A stretch of DNA of 64,000 nt from Paracoccaceae bacterium (GCA_007116575.1 SKIF01000051.1:1-64000), one strand, 5' to 3'. Positions 48,200 through 58,140 are shown, counted from the first letter of the stretch. Notes: generated from the letters alone by a model not told the origin. A program made the numbers and translations.

Positions 48200-48350
48200 C
48201 TCGCGAAAAGACTCGACCAGCAGGGAAATCCCCATGACCTTAAGCTGTATTCTTCCAATTCAATCGCGCAACCTCCCTGCGTGAGCCAGATATGTCCTGC
48301 TGCCCGGTAGCGTTCCGAGGTAGCCCCAAATCCTGTTACCGGGGGTACCC

Positions 48351-49268
48351 ATGACACTCGCGCTGTTTCTCGAGCAAATGCTCAATGGCGTGCAATTCGG
48401 CCTGATGCTGTTTCTGATGTCAGCCGGGCTGACGCTGGTCTTCGGCGTTATGGGGCTGATCAACCTCGCGCACGGGTCGCTTTACATGATCGGGGCTTTC
48501 CTCTGTGCGGCCATTGCCAGCGCCACGGGCAATTTCTGGCTGGGGCTTGCGGGCGGGATCGCAGCCGCGGCGGCGGCGGGGGCGCTGATCGAGGTCGTCG
48601 TGATTCGGAGGCTCTATGCACGCGACCACCTTGATCAAGTGCTGGCCACCTTCGCGCTGATCCTGATCCTGTCCGAGGCGATGCGGCTGATATTCGGCCC
48701 CTTCCCGCTCTATCTCAACGTTCCTCCGGTGCTGCGCGGCACGGTCAATTTGGGAATCGTGGACTATTCGCTCTATCGCCTTGCGCTGATCGGCTTCGGC
48801 ATTGCCGTGGCGGTCGGGCTGTGGCTGCTGATCACGAAGACGCGGCTCGGCATCCGCATTCGCGCCGGGGAGTCAGACCGCGAGATGATTGCGGCGCTGG
48901 GGGTCAATATCCGCGTGCTCTATACGGTCGTCTTCGCACTCGGTGCAGCGCTGGCGGGGCTGGCGGGCGCGCTGGTGGGGGCCATCCAGTCGGTGCAGGT
49001 GGGCATGGGCGAGCCTGTGCTGATCCTGGCCTTTGTGGTCATCGTGATCGGGGGCATCGGGTCAATCAAGGGCGCCATGGTCGGCGCGCTTCTGGTGGGC
49101 GTGATCGACACGATGGGCCGCTTCCTGCTGCCGCGCGTCTTTGCCACCATCTTCGATGCCTCCGCCGCCGCAGGGACCGGGGCCGCGCTGGCCTCGATGC
49201 TGATCTATCTGCTCATGGCGCTGGTGCTGATCTTCCGCCCGAAAGGATTGTTCCCCGCTCATGGATAA
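48351..49268 (+). CDS. livH: Branched-chain amino acid ABC permease LivH
   Basis: Inner-membrane permease of 305 residues with about eight hydrophobic helices. It begins LFLEQMLNGVQFGLMLFLMS, followed by the LivH-type GLTLVFGVMGLINLAHGS, and contains GIRIRAGESDREMIAALGVN. GGGGG lies just upstream of the ATG. It overlaps livM by eight bases. It is the first gene of a cluster livH-livM-livG-livF. No periplasmic binding protein gene is attached, so the ligand is uncertain. Confidence 0.93.
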   Translation: MTLALFLEQMLNGVQFGLMLFLMSAGLTLVFGVMGLINLAHGSLYMIGAFLCAAIASATGNFWLGLAGGIAAAAAAGALIEVVVIRRLYARDHLDQVLATFALILILSEAMRLIFGPFPLYLNVPPVLRGTVNLGIVDYSLYRLALIGFGIAVAVGLWLLITKTRLGIRIRAGESDREMIAALGVNIRVLYTVVFALGAALAGLAGALVGAIQSVQVGMGEPVLILAFVVIVIGGIGSIKGAMVGALLVGVIDTMGRFLLPRVFATIFDASAAAGTGAALASMLIYLLMALVLIFRPKGLFPAHG

Positions 49269-50241
49269 CACGCGCAAGGAATGGCTGCTCAATGCGCTCA
49301 TGGCGCTGGCCCTTTTCGGAGTGCCACTCTGGGCGCTGATGGCGAACGAGCCCTTCATCATCACGCTGGCGACCCGAATCGCGATCCTTGCGATTGCGGC
49401 GGTCGGGTTGAACATCGCGCTGGGGCTGGGCGGCATGGTCTCTTTCGGACATGCGCTCTATCTTGGCCTCGGGGGCTATGTTGCCGGTATCGCGGCGCAT
49501 CACGCCTTCAACGGAACGCCCATCCTTGCGGGCATCCCCGGCACCAACCAGATGCTGGTGATCTGGGCGATAGCGATGGTGCTGTCCGGGGCCATCGCGG
49601 CCATTGTGGGCGCGCTTTCCCTGCGCACCTCCGGGATCTTCTTCATCATGATCACGCTGGCCTTCGCGCAAATGGGATTCTTCTTCACGCTCTCATGGCC
49701 CGCCTATGGTGGCGAGGACGGGCTGCCCATATTTGTGCGCAACCAGTTTCCCGGGCTGAACACGGCGCGCCCCTGGGATTTGTTCCTGATCTCCTATGGC
49801 GTGCTGATGGTTGCGCTTGTCATCTTCGCCATGCTGCGCGCGGCGCGCTTCGGCGCGGCGCTGATGGCGATCCGCCAGAACCCAGACCGCGCGGCGGCCA
49901 TCGGCATCTCGCCTTTCGGCATCAAGCTGGTGGGCTTCATCCTGTCAGGAATGATCACCGGGCTTGCCGGCGCGATGATGGCCGACCTGACCCGCTTTGT
50001 GAGCCCCGCCATGATGGCCTGGACCATGTCGGGCGAATTGATCGTGATCATTATCCTGGGCGGTGTGGGGCGGCTTTTCGGCCCGGTCGCGGGGGCAGCT
50101 ATTCTGGTGGGGTTCGAGGTTTTCTTTGGCGGGCTGACCGAGCACTGGAAACTGTGGCTGGGCCTCGTGCTGCTGGCTGTCGTTCTGTTTGCGCGCGGCG
50201 GGCTGATTGGGCTGATTGCAGGGAGGGCACAGAATGGCTGA
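49261..50241 (+). CDS. livM: Branched-chain amino acid ABC permease LivM
   Basis: Second inner-membrane permease, 326 residues and about nine hydrophobic segments. The conserved stretch VGLNIALGLGGMVSFGHALY and ALMAIRQNPDRAAAIGIS are typical of LivM. Its start overlaps the livH stop and its end overlaps the livG start by eight bases, which supports one coupled operon. Confidence 0.93.
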   Translation: MDNTRKEWLLNALMALALFGVPLWALMANEPFIITLATRIAILAIAAVGLNIALGLGGMVSFGHALYLGLGGYVAGIAAHHAFNGTPILAGIPGTNQMLVIWAIAMVLSGAIAAIVGALSLRTSGIFFIMITLAFAQMGFFFTLSWPAYGGEDGLPIFVRNQFPGLNTARPWDLFLISYGVLMVALVIFAMLRAARFGAALMAIRQNPDRAAAIGISPFGIKLVGFILSGMITGLAGAMMADLTRFVSPAMMAWTMSGELIVIIILGGVGRLFGPVAGAAILVGFEVFFGGLTEHWKLWLGLVLLAVVLFARGGLIGLIAGRAQNG

Positions 50242-50989
50242 TCCGGTGCTTGATCTGCGCGGCCTGTCGCGCGCCTTCGGCGCGCTCAAGGCAACCGACG
50301 ATGTATCGCTGACGCTGATGCCAGGCGAAACCCACGCCCTGATCGGCCCCAATGGCGCAGGAAAATCGACGCTGATGGGGCTGGTCTCGGGCAAGATCGC
50401 GCCGGATGCGGGCGAGGTCTGGCTGGAAGGGCAGAATATCACCGGTCTGTCGGTTGCCAAACGTGCGGCACTTGGGCTCGGACGCAGCTTTCAGGTTTCC
50501 TCGCTGATCCCGGAATACTCGGCGCAGCGCAATGTCATGCTGGCGCTACAGGCGCGGCAGGGCCACAGCTACCGCTTTCTCAAACCCGTGATGCGTGACC
50601 GGGGCCTGCGTGACACAGCACGCGCCATTCTCGCGCGCGTGGGGCTTGATGCGCGCGCCTCGGTCGAGGCCGCCGTGCTCAGCCATGGCGAACGCCGCCT
50701 GCTGGAAATTGCTGTGGCGCTTGCGCTCAAGCCGCGCTGTTTCCTGCTCGACGAGCCAATGGCGGGGCTTGGCTCCGAGGGCACGGCGCGGCTGGTCAGT
50801 TTCCTGCAGAACCTCAAGGACGAGGCCCCCATCCTGCTGGTCGAGCATGACATGGACGCGGTCTTCCGCCTTGCCGACCGGATCTCGGTACTGGTCTACG
50901 GGCGTATCATCGCCACCGGCACAGTGGATGAGATCCGCGCCAATGCACAGGTCCGGGCAGTCTATCTGGGCGAGGAGACCCCGGCATGA
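50234..50989 (+). CDS. livG: Branched-chain amino acid ABC ATP-binding protein LivG
   Basis: Cytoplasmic ATPase of 251 residues. Walker A is GPNGAGKST, the ABC-signature-like region is VLSHGERRLLEIA, and Walker B is CFLLDEP. The usual LSGG signature reads LSHGE here, a known variant in LivG. GGGAGG eight bases before the ATG at 50234 sets the start. Its stop overlaps livF by four bases. Confidence 0.93.
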   Translation: MADPVLDLRGLSRAFGALKATDDVSLTLMPGETHALIGPNGAGKSTLMGLVSGKIAPDAGEVWLEGQNITGLSVAKRAALGLGRSFQVSSLIPEYSAQRNVMLALQARQGHSYRFLKPVMRDRGLRDTARAILARVGLDARASVEAAVLSHGERRLLEIAVALALKPRCFLLDEPMAGLGSEGTARLVSFLQNLKDEAPILLVEHDMDAVFRLADRISVLVYGRIIATGTVDEIRANAQVRAVYLGEETPA

Positions 50990-51675
50990 GCGCGCTACTC
51001 GAACTCGAGGATCTGGAGGTCTTCTATGGTGCCTCGCAGGCGCTGTTCGGGGTCAGCCTGCATGTCGCCGAGGGCGAGGCCGTGGCGCTGATGGGCCGCA
51101 ACGGCATGGGCAAGTCCACCACAATCGCCACTGCCTGTCGGATGCTTCCGCTGCGCGCGGGCCGCGTGCGGTTTGCCGGACAGGATATCAGCACCTGGCC
51201 CTCTTTCCGCGCCGCGCGGCTGGGGTTGGGGCTGGTCCCCGAGGGGCGGCGGTGTTTTCCGAACCTGACGGTCAGCGAAAACCTCGTTGCCGCGGCCCGA
51301 CCGGGCTATTGGGACATGGCGCGGGTGCATGGTCTGTTCCCACGGCTGCAGGAGCGCGAGTCCCAGCTTGCCGCCACGCTCTCGGGCGGCGAGCAGCAGA
51401 TGCTCGCCATTGGTCGCGCGCTGATGACCAATCCGCGCCTGCTTCTGCTCGACGAGGCCACAGAGGGGCTCGCCCCCGTGATCCGGCGCGAAATCTGGGC
51501 CGCTATCACAAAGCTGAAAACCGAAGGGCTGTCGATCCTACTCGTGGACAAGACTCTCTCCGAGATCCTGCCCTTCGCGGATCGCTGTGTCATTCTCGAG
51601 CGCGGCGCGGTCGCCTGGCAGGGCGCGCCCTCGGAGTTCACGCGCGAGGTCGAGGACGCCTATCTCAGCGTCTGA
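50986..51675 (+). CDS. livF: Branched-chain amino acid ABC ATP-binding protein LivF
   Basis: Cytoplasmic ATPase of 229 residues that completes the transporter. Walker A is GRNGMGKST, the signature is LSGGEQQM and Walker B is LLLLDEA, followed by TEGLAP, which is typical of LivF. It ends the cluster and converges on the EamA gene after 99 bp. Confidence 0.93.
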   Translation: MSALLELEDLEVFYGASQALFGVSLHVAEGEAVALMGRNGMGKSTTIATACRMLPLRAGRVRFAGQDISTWPSFRAARLGLGLVPEGRRCFPNLTVSENLVAAARPGYWDMARVHGLFPRLQERESQLAATLSGGEQQMLAIGRALMTNPRLLLLDEATEGLAPVIRREIWAAITKLKTEGLSILLVDKTLSEILPFADRCVILERGAVAWQGAPSEFTREVEDAYLSV

Positions 51676-51774
51676 ATACCCATCCTTGAGCCAATATCTG
51701 CGGGGCGAGTCAGGGGAAACCTGTCCCGCTTAGTGGTCAGGGAGTTTGAGGCACAGGAATCCCTCAATCCCCCC

Positions 51775-52662
51775 TCACGAAATGCGCGCCCGCTGCACCG
51801 CCAAAATGCCGCCCATGATCACCAGAACTCCGATCACGTCGAAGATCCCCAGCGCCTCGCCAAGCAGAAGTGCCGCCACAGCAACCCCGAAGAACGGGTT
51901 GAGGAAATGGAAACTCGCCGCGCGCACGGCCCCGATCCGCCCCACCAGTGCGAACCAGACCCAGGTTGCCGCCAGACCCGGCACCAGCACCGTGTAGCTG
52001 AAGGCCGCTACCAGCCGCCAGGTCCAGTTCACCTCGGGTACTTCGAGCACCATCGCCGGGACGATCAGCACCAGCGACCCCACCAGCATCTGCATGCCTA
52101 CGATCATCAGCAGGTTCCCGCCTGCCCCCGAGGCCCCGCGCACGGCCATTGTCGCCACTGTCAACGAAATCACGCCCAGAACGCAGAGGGCCACCCCGAA
52201 CAGATCCACCCCGCCCCCAAGCCGCGCGCCCATGATCAACGCGACCCCGAGGAAACCCGCAAGCAGACCGGCCAGCGCCAGCGGACGCAGCCACTCGCGC
52301 AGGAACAGCCAGCCTGCCAGCGCCACCAGCAGCGGCATGGTCGAGGCGATGATCGCGGCCAGCGAGGCTTCCACCGTCTGCATCGCCACGAAATTCAGCC
52401 CCAGATAGAGCGCATTCTGCGAGATGCCGAAGATCACCACCGCACGCCACTGCCCGCGCGTCAGATGCCAGCTTTGCCCCAGCGCGCGCGCAATCGCTAC
52501 CCCGATCAGCCCGGAAATCAGGAACCGCAGGCTGAGTGCATAAAGCGGCGGCGCGTCCATCACGATCATCCGCGCCGAGGTGAAAGCAGAGGACCACATC
52601 AGCGCAAACGCCAGCCCCATCGCAAGCGCGCGCCAGTCAATCCCGTCCATCATGCGTGCCAC
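51775..52662 (-). CDS. EamA/DMT family transporter
   Basis: Inner-membrane protein of 295 residues with ten predicted helices from two EamA repeats. The first starts near LAFALMWSSAFTSARMIV and the second near GVALCVLGVISLTVATMAVRG. Such proteins often export amino acids or metabolites; the substrate here is not known. Its first codons overlap the end of the MATE gene by 13 bp on the same strand, so the two exporters are probably co-transcribed. A start three codons later (MDGIDWR) is also possible. Confidence 0.88.
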   Translation of the reverse strand: MARMMDGIDWRALAMGLAFALMWSSAFTSARMIVMDAPPLYALSLRFLISGLIGVAIARALGQSWHLTRGQWRAVVIFGISQNALYLGLNFVAMQTVEASLAAIIASTMPLLVALAGWLFLREWLRPLALAGLLAGFLGVALIMGARLGGGVDLFGVALCVLGVISLTVATMAVRGASGAGGNLLMIVGMQMLVGSLVLIVPAMVLEVPEVNWTWRLVAAFSYTVLVPGLAATWVWFALVGRIGAVRAASFHFLNPFFGVAVAALLLGEALGIFDVIGVLVIMGGILAVQRARIS

Positions 52663-54026
52663 GGCTGCGCCTCCACCCGACCCGGGCCGCGCCAGAAGCG
52701 CAGCATCAGCAAAAGAGCGGCCACCGACAGCCCGACCACCAGCCCGGCCCAGACCCCCTCGCCGCCATAATCAAGCCGAATGCCCAGCACATAGCTTGTG
52801 GGCAGACCGACGCACCAGTAGCTGAAGGCCGCAATCAGCATCGGCCCGCGCGTATCCTGCACCCCGCGCAACAGCCCCATCGCCATAACCTGCGCCCCGT
52901 CGGCGAGTTGAAACAGCGCCGCAACGATCAGGAACGAGGCCCCGATAGCGATGATCTGCGCGCGCGCGGGTTCATCGGGTGACAGGAACAGGCCGACGAG
53001 GAACGGACCCATCGTTATATAGACAGCCATGGTCAGAAGCGCAAAGAGGATCGAGACGCTCACCGAGGTCATGGCCCCGGCACGAAGCGCCGCCTGATCG
53101 CGCTGCCCGCGCGCACGCCCGACCAGAACGGTTGCCGCGTTGGAAAGCCCCAGATGCACCATGAACAGCATCGCCGTGATCTCGAGCGCGATACCATGGG
53201 CTGCAAGTTCATGCGTGCCGATCCAGCCGACCATGATCGCAGTCGCCGAAAACAGCCCCGACTCCGCAACCAGCGCTACCCCAATCGGCCAGCCCAGCCG
53301 CCAGACCTGCCCCATTGCCGACCAGTCAGGCCGCCAGAAGCGCAGGAACAGCGCATAGCGTCTCAGGGGTGCCGCTCCGGCGCAGTAGACCGCCAGCACG
53401 GCTGCGGTCACAAGGCTGACAAGAATGGTGGCAATGGCGGCCCCGCGCACGCCCATTTGCGGCACGCCGAGATTGCCGAAAATGAAGATCCAGTTCAGCG
53501 CGATATTCAGAAACACTGCCCCGACCGTGACCCAGAGCGCAACTTGCGGGCGACCCAATGCCGCAAGATAATTCTTGAGCACCATCACGATCAGCGCAGG
53601 CACCATCGAAAAGCCCAAGAGCCGCATATAGGCCTCACCCAGCGGTACGACGTCTTCAGGCTGGCGCAGCAGCGTCAGCAGTGCGCCCGAAAACCAGAAC
53701 AGCGGCAGCATCACCAGTCCGAAGCCGATAGAGAGCCACAGACCCATACGCGTTGCACGGCGCACTTCGGTATCATCCTCCGAGGCGGCGGCCGTGGCGA
53801 CTATCGGCATCACGGCGTTGGCGAAGCCGCTGCCGAAGGTGAATACCGCAAAGAAGAGCGCTGCTCCTATCACGCCTGCGGCCAGATCGGCGACGCCATA
53901 CCAACCCAGCATGATCGTGTCAGTCACCGCCAGCAGGAATTGCGCCAGATGGCTGCCCGCCAGCGGCAGCCCCAGCGCAAGCACCATGCGCAGATTGGTC
54001 CGGAACTGTGTGAAGTAAGCACGCAT
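52650..54026 (-). CDS. MATE family efflux transporter (NorM-like)
   Basis: Inner-membrane exporter of 458 residues with about twelve helices, moving drugs or cationic compounds out using sodium or proton gradients. LALGLPLAGSHLAQFLLAVTD starts the first repeat (shown shortened as LALGLPLAGSHLAQF) and VALVAESGLFSATAIMVGW starts the second. The gene is followed, with a small overlap, by the EamA exporter gene. Confidence 0.92.
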   Translation of the reverse strand: MRAYFTQFRTNLRMVLALGLPLAGSHLAQFLLAVTDTIMLGWYGVADLAAGVIGAALFFAVFTFGSGFANAVMPIVATAAASEDDTEVRRATRMGLWLSIGFGLVMLPLFWFSGALLTLLRQPEDVVPLGEAYMRLLGFSMVPALIVMVLKNYLAALGRPQVALWVTVGAVFLNIALNWIFIFGNLGVPQMGVRGAAIATILVSLVTAAVLAVYCAGAAPLRRYALFLRFWRPDWSAMGQVWRLGWPIGVALVAESGLFSATAIMVGWIGTHELAAHGIALEITAMLFMVHLGLSNAATVLVGRARGQRDQAALRAGAMTSVSVSILFALLTMAVYITMGPFLVGLFLSPDEPARAQIIAIGASFLIVAALFQLADGAQVMAMGLLRGVQDTRGPMLIAAFSYWCVGLPTSYVLGIRLDYGGEGVWAGLVVGLSVAALLLMLRFWRGPGRVEAQPWHA

Positions 54027-54067
54027 CCTGCCCGGTTAGCCAAAGCCTGTGCGCGCGGCAAGATGTG

Positions 54068-54967
54068 TCAGGATATTTTTAACATGTTCAACGCCAAAGC
54101 CACGATCACCAGCCCGGCAAGCCCCTCGATGACCGGCATCAGGCGCCGCGCTCGCTCCATTCCTGCCAGCCGCCCGACAGTTCCCTCGCGCGCAAGAACG
54201 GCGGTAGCGGCCACAGCCATCGTGACCGAGGCGGTGCCCAGCGCCATCACCAATACGCCGAGGATTCCCTGCCAGACCAGACCCATGCGCCAGGTCAAGA
54301 GCAGCACGAACAGAGCGCCGGTGCAGGGCCGGATCGCAATCGCACCGATCAGCATCAGCGTGTCGCGCCAGCCGCTCAGCGCCTGCACTTCATGCAATTC
54401 CGGCCCGTGCCGATGGCCGCAATCCGAGCAGGTGCCGTGACCGCCCGCCGTCGCCAGCGCCGGCGGCGCGAAACCCTGCGCCATCGCACGCCGAAAGGCG
54501 CGGGCGATCAGCCACAACCCGATCAGCGCAATCGCAATCAGGCTCGCGCGCTCCAGCCAGACATCGCCGGTCAGTTGCAACGCCTCGCGCGAGGCGTCAA
54601 AAACCAGCACCCCGGCATAGACCAGCGCGATCGCGCTTAGCCCCTGCGCCAGCGAGGCCGCAAGCCCGACCCCGACCAGCCGTCCCAGCGGAACCTCGAC
54701 CCCGGCGCCATAAGCCCCGATCAAGACCTTGCCATGCCCCGGACCAACAGCATGGACAAACCCATAGGCAAAGCACAGCGCCCAGAACCCCGCGAGCGCG
54801 CCGGGTTCGCCTGCGCGCAAGGCGCGCAGCCCTTGCGCCATCCGGTTCTGAAACCCGCGCTGCGCCTCCATCGCCCAGGACGTGATCTGCGCCATGTTCC
54901 CCGAAAGCCAGAGCAGTGCCAGCACGACCACGAGCGCCAGCGCGAGGAGGATCAGGGCGCGGCGCAT
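54068..54967 (-). CDS. Nickel/cobalt transporter (NiCoT/RcnA-like)
   Basis: Inner-membrane protein of 299 residues with about seven helices. The metal-binding signature FVHAVGPGHGKVLIGAYG is present, along with GAIAIRPCTGALFVLLLTW. A loop contains CSDCGHRHGPELH, rich in Cys and His. The family moves Ni2+ or Co2+, either into or out of the cell. Its start overlaps the end of the DUF1007 gene by 16 bp. The pairing suggests metal uptake or handling, with direction unresolved. Confidence 0.9.
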   Translation of the reverse strand: MRRALILLALALVVVLALLWLSGNMAQITSWAMEAQRGFQNRMAQGLRALRAGEPGALAGFWALCFAYGFVHAVGPGHGKVLIGAYGAGVEVPLGRLVGVGLAASLAQGLSAIALVYAGVLVFDASREALQLTGDVWLERASLIAIALIGLWLIARAFRRAMAQGFAPPALATAGGHGTCSDCGHRHGPELHEVQALSGWRDTLMLIGAIAIRPCTGALFVLLLTWRMGLVWQGILGVLVMALGTASVTMAVAATAVLAREGTVGRLAGMERARRLMPVIEGLAGLVIVALALNMLKIS

Positions 54968-55602
54968 GTCAGCCTCACCTCATCCGAGAACAGCGCGCCC
55001 ACCGCCGGGAAATCGGCCTCGATATCCATACCTGCGCCCAACAATTCATCCAGCGCGGCCTCCAGATTCGCGCTGGCAGCGTCCCAGTCGGGCTCGAAGA
55101 CACGAGCCACGCAATCACTGCGGCCCCTGATCTGCGGGTGTCCCACAAGTGTGTAACTGGTGTAATAGGTCGGGTCATAGACGGCGACGGCCCATTCCTG
55201 CGCGGGGTCGGGCCTGTCGAGGAAATGGCGCAGATGACGCGAGCGCAACTGCCCGTCGAAGTAATCCGAACTCCACTCGACCGGCCCAGTCAGCGCAAGA
55301 GGCTCTCCCCCCTGGGTAACATGGGTATCGCCGTGGTACCCTTCGATCCAGTTCATGTCGAAACCGTCCAGCGCCGCGCGCTCCTCCTCGGTGACGGTGC
55401 CGGTGAAATCCGGGTCCAGCCCCATATCCGAGACCAGCAGCATCGAGAAGAACTCGTCATAGACCCAGGCAATCTCGATCCCCTTTGGCTGACCCTGATC
55501 ATCGAAGACGACCGCCAGTTCGACATCGACGAAGATATGCGGGTGTGCCCGCAAGGGCGCGGCCATCAGCATCAGCACAGTAAAGGCAATTCCTCGGCGC
55601 AC
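54952..55602 (-). CDS. DUF1007 family periplasmic protein
   Basis: 216-residue protein with a signal-peptide-like N-terminus (GIAFTVLMLMAAPLRA) and a mature start HPHIFVDVELAVVFDDQG, which is typical of DUF1007. The His-rich start suggests metal binding. Translation probably begins at GTG (55602), with AGGA six bases upstream; the frame open to 55647 has no such signal. DUF1007 genes often sit beside NiCoT-type transporters, as here. The biochemical role is not known. Confidence 0.88.
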   Translation of the reverse strand: MRRGIAFTVLMLMAAPLRAHPHIFVDVELAVVFDDQGQPKGIEIAWVYDEFFSMLLVSDMGLDPDFTGTVTEEERAALDGFDMNWIEGYHGDTHVTQGGEPLALTGPVEWSSDYFDGQLRSRHLRHFLDRPDPAQEWAVAVYDPTYYTSYTLVGHPQIRGRSDCVARVFEPDWDAASANLEAALDELLGAGMDIEADFPAVGALFSDEVRLTCAAP

Positions 55603-55725
55603 GACCTGTCCTGTCCCACTTTGCGCGCCCAGACGTACCCTGCCCACGCGCCGGGCTCAAGTCACAGCACAGTGCGGTCCCTGCCGCAGGTGGACGGGCT
55701 CTGGCGCGGCGGGGCTGCACGGGAG

Positions 55726-56574
55726 CTAGAAGTCCAGCCCCAGATCGAGCACTGGTGCCGAATGCGTCAGCGCGCCGACCGAGATGAAATCCACCCCGGT
55801 CCGCGCCACGTCGGCGATGCGGTCCAGCCGCATGTTGCCCGAAGCCTCGGTGACAAGCCGCCCGTCCACCCGCGCGACAGCCTCGGCCAGCATTTCGGTG
55901 CCCATATTGTCGAGCAGCACCACATCGGCCCCACCGACAGCCAGCACCTCGTCCAACTGCGCCAGAGTATCGACCTCGATCTCGATCCTGCGCATGTGGC
56001 TGGCCTGCGCCCGCGCCGCCTGCAGCACCGCCGCAATACCGCCCGCAGCCGCGATGTGATTGTCCTTGATCAGAATCGCGTCCGACAGCCCGTAGCGATG
56101 CGCCGCGCCCCCGCCATGCAGCACGGCCTCTTTCTCGACCAGCCGCAGCCCTGGCGTGGTCTTGCGGGTGCAGGTGATGCGCGTCCTGGTGCCTTCTGTC
56201 TCGCGCACGAAAGCGGCCGTCAGCGTGGCAATGCCCGAAAGGCGGCCTGCGAAATTCAGCGCCACGCGCTCGGCAGAGAGGATCGAGGCAGCTGCCCCCT
56301 CGATCCGCATCAGCGTCGTGCCTGCATCGACCGCGCTGCCGTCAGGGCGCAGTGTCTCGACCTTGAGCGCCGGGTCCACCAGCCGGAAGGCCATGGCGGC
56401 AAGCTGCATGCCCGAGACCACGCCCGCCGCGCGCGCATTCAGCCGCGCGCTGTAGCGCAGCCCTTGGGGAATGACCGCCCGCGTGGTCACATCGCCCGAA
56501 GGCCCGAGATCCTCGGTCAGCGCAGCGCGCACCAGTGGTTCCAGCAGCAGGTCGGGGAGAGGTTGGACGCTCAT
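55726..56574 (-). CDS. nadC: Nicotinate-nucleotide pyrophosphorylase (quinolinate phosphoribosyltransferase)
   Basis: Converts quinolinate and PRPP to nicotinate mononucleotide, the last step of the de novo branch encoded here; cytoplasmic, 282 residues. Family segments are ALTEDLGPSGDVTTRAV, CTRKTTPGLRLVEKEAVLHG and LIKDNHIAAAGG. AGGAG five bases before the 56574 ATG is preferred to a start five codons earlier, and the ATG then overlaps the nadB stop by four bases. Confidence 0.96.
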   Translation of the reverse strand: MSVQPLPDLLLEPLVRAALTEDLGPSGDVTTRAVIPQGLRYSARLNARAAGVVSGMQLAAMAFRLVDPALKVETLRPDGSAVDAGTTLMRIEGAAASILSAERVALNFAGRLSGIATLTAAFVRETEGTRTRITCTRKTTPGLRLVEKEAVLHGGGAAHRYGLSDAILIKDNHIAAAGGIAAVLQAARAQASHMRRIEIEVDTLAQLDEVLAVGGADVVLLDNMGTEMLAEAVARVDGRLVTEASGNMRLDRIADVARTGVDFISVGALTHSAPVLDLGLDF

Positions 56575-58136
56575 TGCATCTCCTGACATGTTTCGGCGAT
56601 CCGCTCGGCCCCGGCGAGCATGATCGTCGAGCGTTGCGCCTGCGCCGGGTCGCTTGTGGGGAAATCATCGCGCCAATGCGCGCCACGGCTCTCGCGTCGG
56701 CTGAACGCCGACGCGGCAATGAGGGTTGCTGTCGCGGCCATGTTCGCAAAATCGGGGCAATCGGCATGGGCGCGGGTCAATTCCGCCACTCGCAGCAGCG
56801 CCTTGCGCAGGCCGTCCCCGGTGCGGCGCACACCGACATGGGTGGTCATGATCCGGCGCAACTCGGCAACCGCCTGCGGATCACAGGACGCGCCGCCCGG
56901 CGCGAAATCGAGCGTGACCGGCGGGGCGGTGCTGTCCCCTGCCCTCCCGCTCGACAGTATATCCGCAGCCACAAGGCGCGCGAAGACAAGCGCCTCCAGC
57001 ACCCCGTTCGAGGCCAGCCGATTGGCGCCATGCAGCCCGGTCGAGGCCGCCTCGCCGCAGACCCAGAGCCCCGGCAGCGAGGCACGGCCATGCACATCGG
57101 TCGCCACTCCGCCCATGTGGTAATGCGCCGCCGCCGCCACCGGGATCGGCGTGCGGACCGGGTCGATGCCCGCGCGGGCGCAAGCTTCGGAGACAGCAGG
57201 AAAGCGCGTCGTGATCTCTGGCCCGATGGCCTCGCGCGTATCGAGCATCGGGCGCAACCCGGCCTGCGACTGCGCGAAGACCGCGCGCGCGACTATATCA
57301 CGCGGGGCTAAGTCGGCCTGCGGGTGTTCGTCCTGCATGAAGAACTCGTCGCGCTCATTGACCAGCCGTGCACCTTCACCGCGCAGGGCCTCGGTGGCCA
57401 GCGGCGCGGGGTCAAGGCCCACGTCCATTGCGGTCGGGTGGAACTGCACGAATTCCATATCCGCCATCTCGGCCCCGGCGCGCGCGGCCATGCCCATCAC
57501 CTGCCCGCGAATGCGCGGCGGGTTGGTGGTCATGGCATACAGCCCGCCCGAGCCACCGCCCGCCAGCACCACGGCAGGTGCGCGCAAGGCGCGCTTCCGG
57601 CTGACGCGGCCATCAGTGAGCCCGGCGAGTTCGACACCCACCACGCGGCCTTGTTCCACGACCAGCCCTTGCGCCACTACGCGCTCCATCACCTGCACCG
57701 AGGGCGTGGCGCGCACCGCGGCGATCAACGTCTCCATGATCATCCGGCCCGCCTGATCGCCCTTGACGCGCACCACGCGAGGCATGGAATGGGCAGCCTC
57801 GTTGTTAAGGATATAGCCCCCCTCTGCATCACGGTCGAAGGGCGTGCCCTTAGCGGTCAGATCAAGGATATGGCCGGGGGCAGCCCCGGTGACCAGCGCA
57901 GCAATCGCGGCATCGACCGTGCCCGCCCCGGCGGAAAGGGTGTCGCGGGCATGGGCTTCAGGGCTGTCACCCAACGCCATGGCAGCGGCAATCCCGCCCT
58001 GCGCCCAGGCCGAGGAAGCCCCTTCCCCCAGCGTCTCGGGCGAGATGACCAGCACCGGGCGCGGGGCCAGACTCAGGGCGGCATAGAGCCCGCCGAGCCC
58101 GGCACCGACAATCACGACGCGCTCGGTGCGCTCCAT
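56571..58136 (-). CDS. nadB: L-aspartate oxidase
   Basis: Flavoprotein of 521 residues that oxidises aspartate to iminoaspartate. The FAD motif is VVIVGAGLGGLYAALSL, SSAWAQGGIAAAM follows, and ATNGVLEALVF-type and GLHGANRLASNGVLEA segments fit the family. It starts four bases after the nadA stop and its stop overlaps nadC, so nadA-nadB-nadC is one operon. Confidence 0.96.
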   Translation of the reverse strand: MERTERVVIVGAGLGGLYAALSLAPRPVLVISPETLGEGASSAWAQGGIAAAMALGDSPEAHARDTLSAGAGTVDAAIAALVTGAAPGHILDLTAKGTPFDRDAEGGYILNNEAAHSMPRVVRVKGDQAGRMIMETLIAAVRATPSVQVMERVVAQGLVVEQGRVVGVELAGLTDGRVSRKRALRAPAVVLAGGGSGGLYAMTTNPPRIRGQVMGMAARAGAEMADMEFVQFHPTAMDVGLDPAPLATEALRGEGARLVNERDEFFMQDEHPQADLAPRDIVARAVFAQSQAGLRPMLDTREAIGPEITTRFPAVSEACARAGIDPVRTPIPVAAAAHYHMGGVATDVHGRASLPGLWVCGEAASTGLHGANRLASNGVLEALVFARLVAADILSSGRAGDSTAPPVTLDFAPGGASCDPQAVAELRRIMTTHVGVRRTGDGLRKALLRVAELTRAHADCPDFANMAATATLIAASAFSRRESRGAHWRDDFPTSDPAQAQRSTIMLAGAERIAETCQEMQ

Positions 58137-58140
58137 CCGC

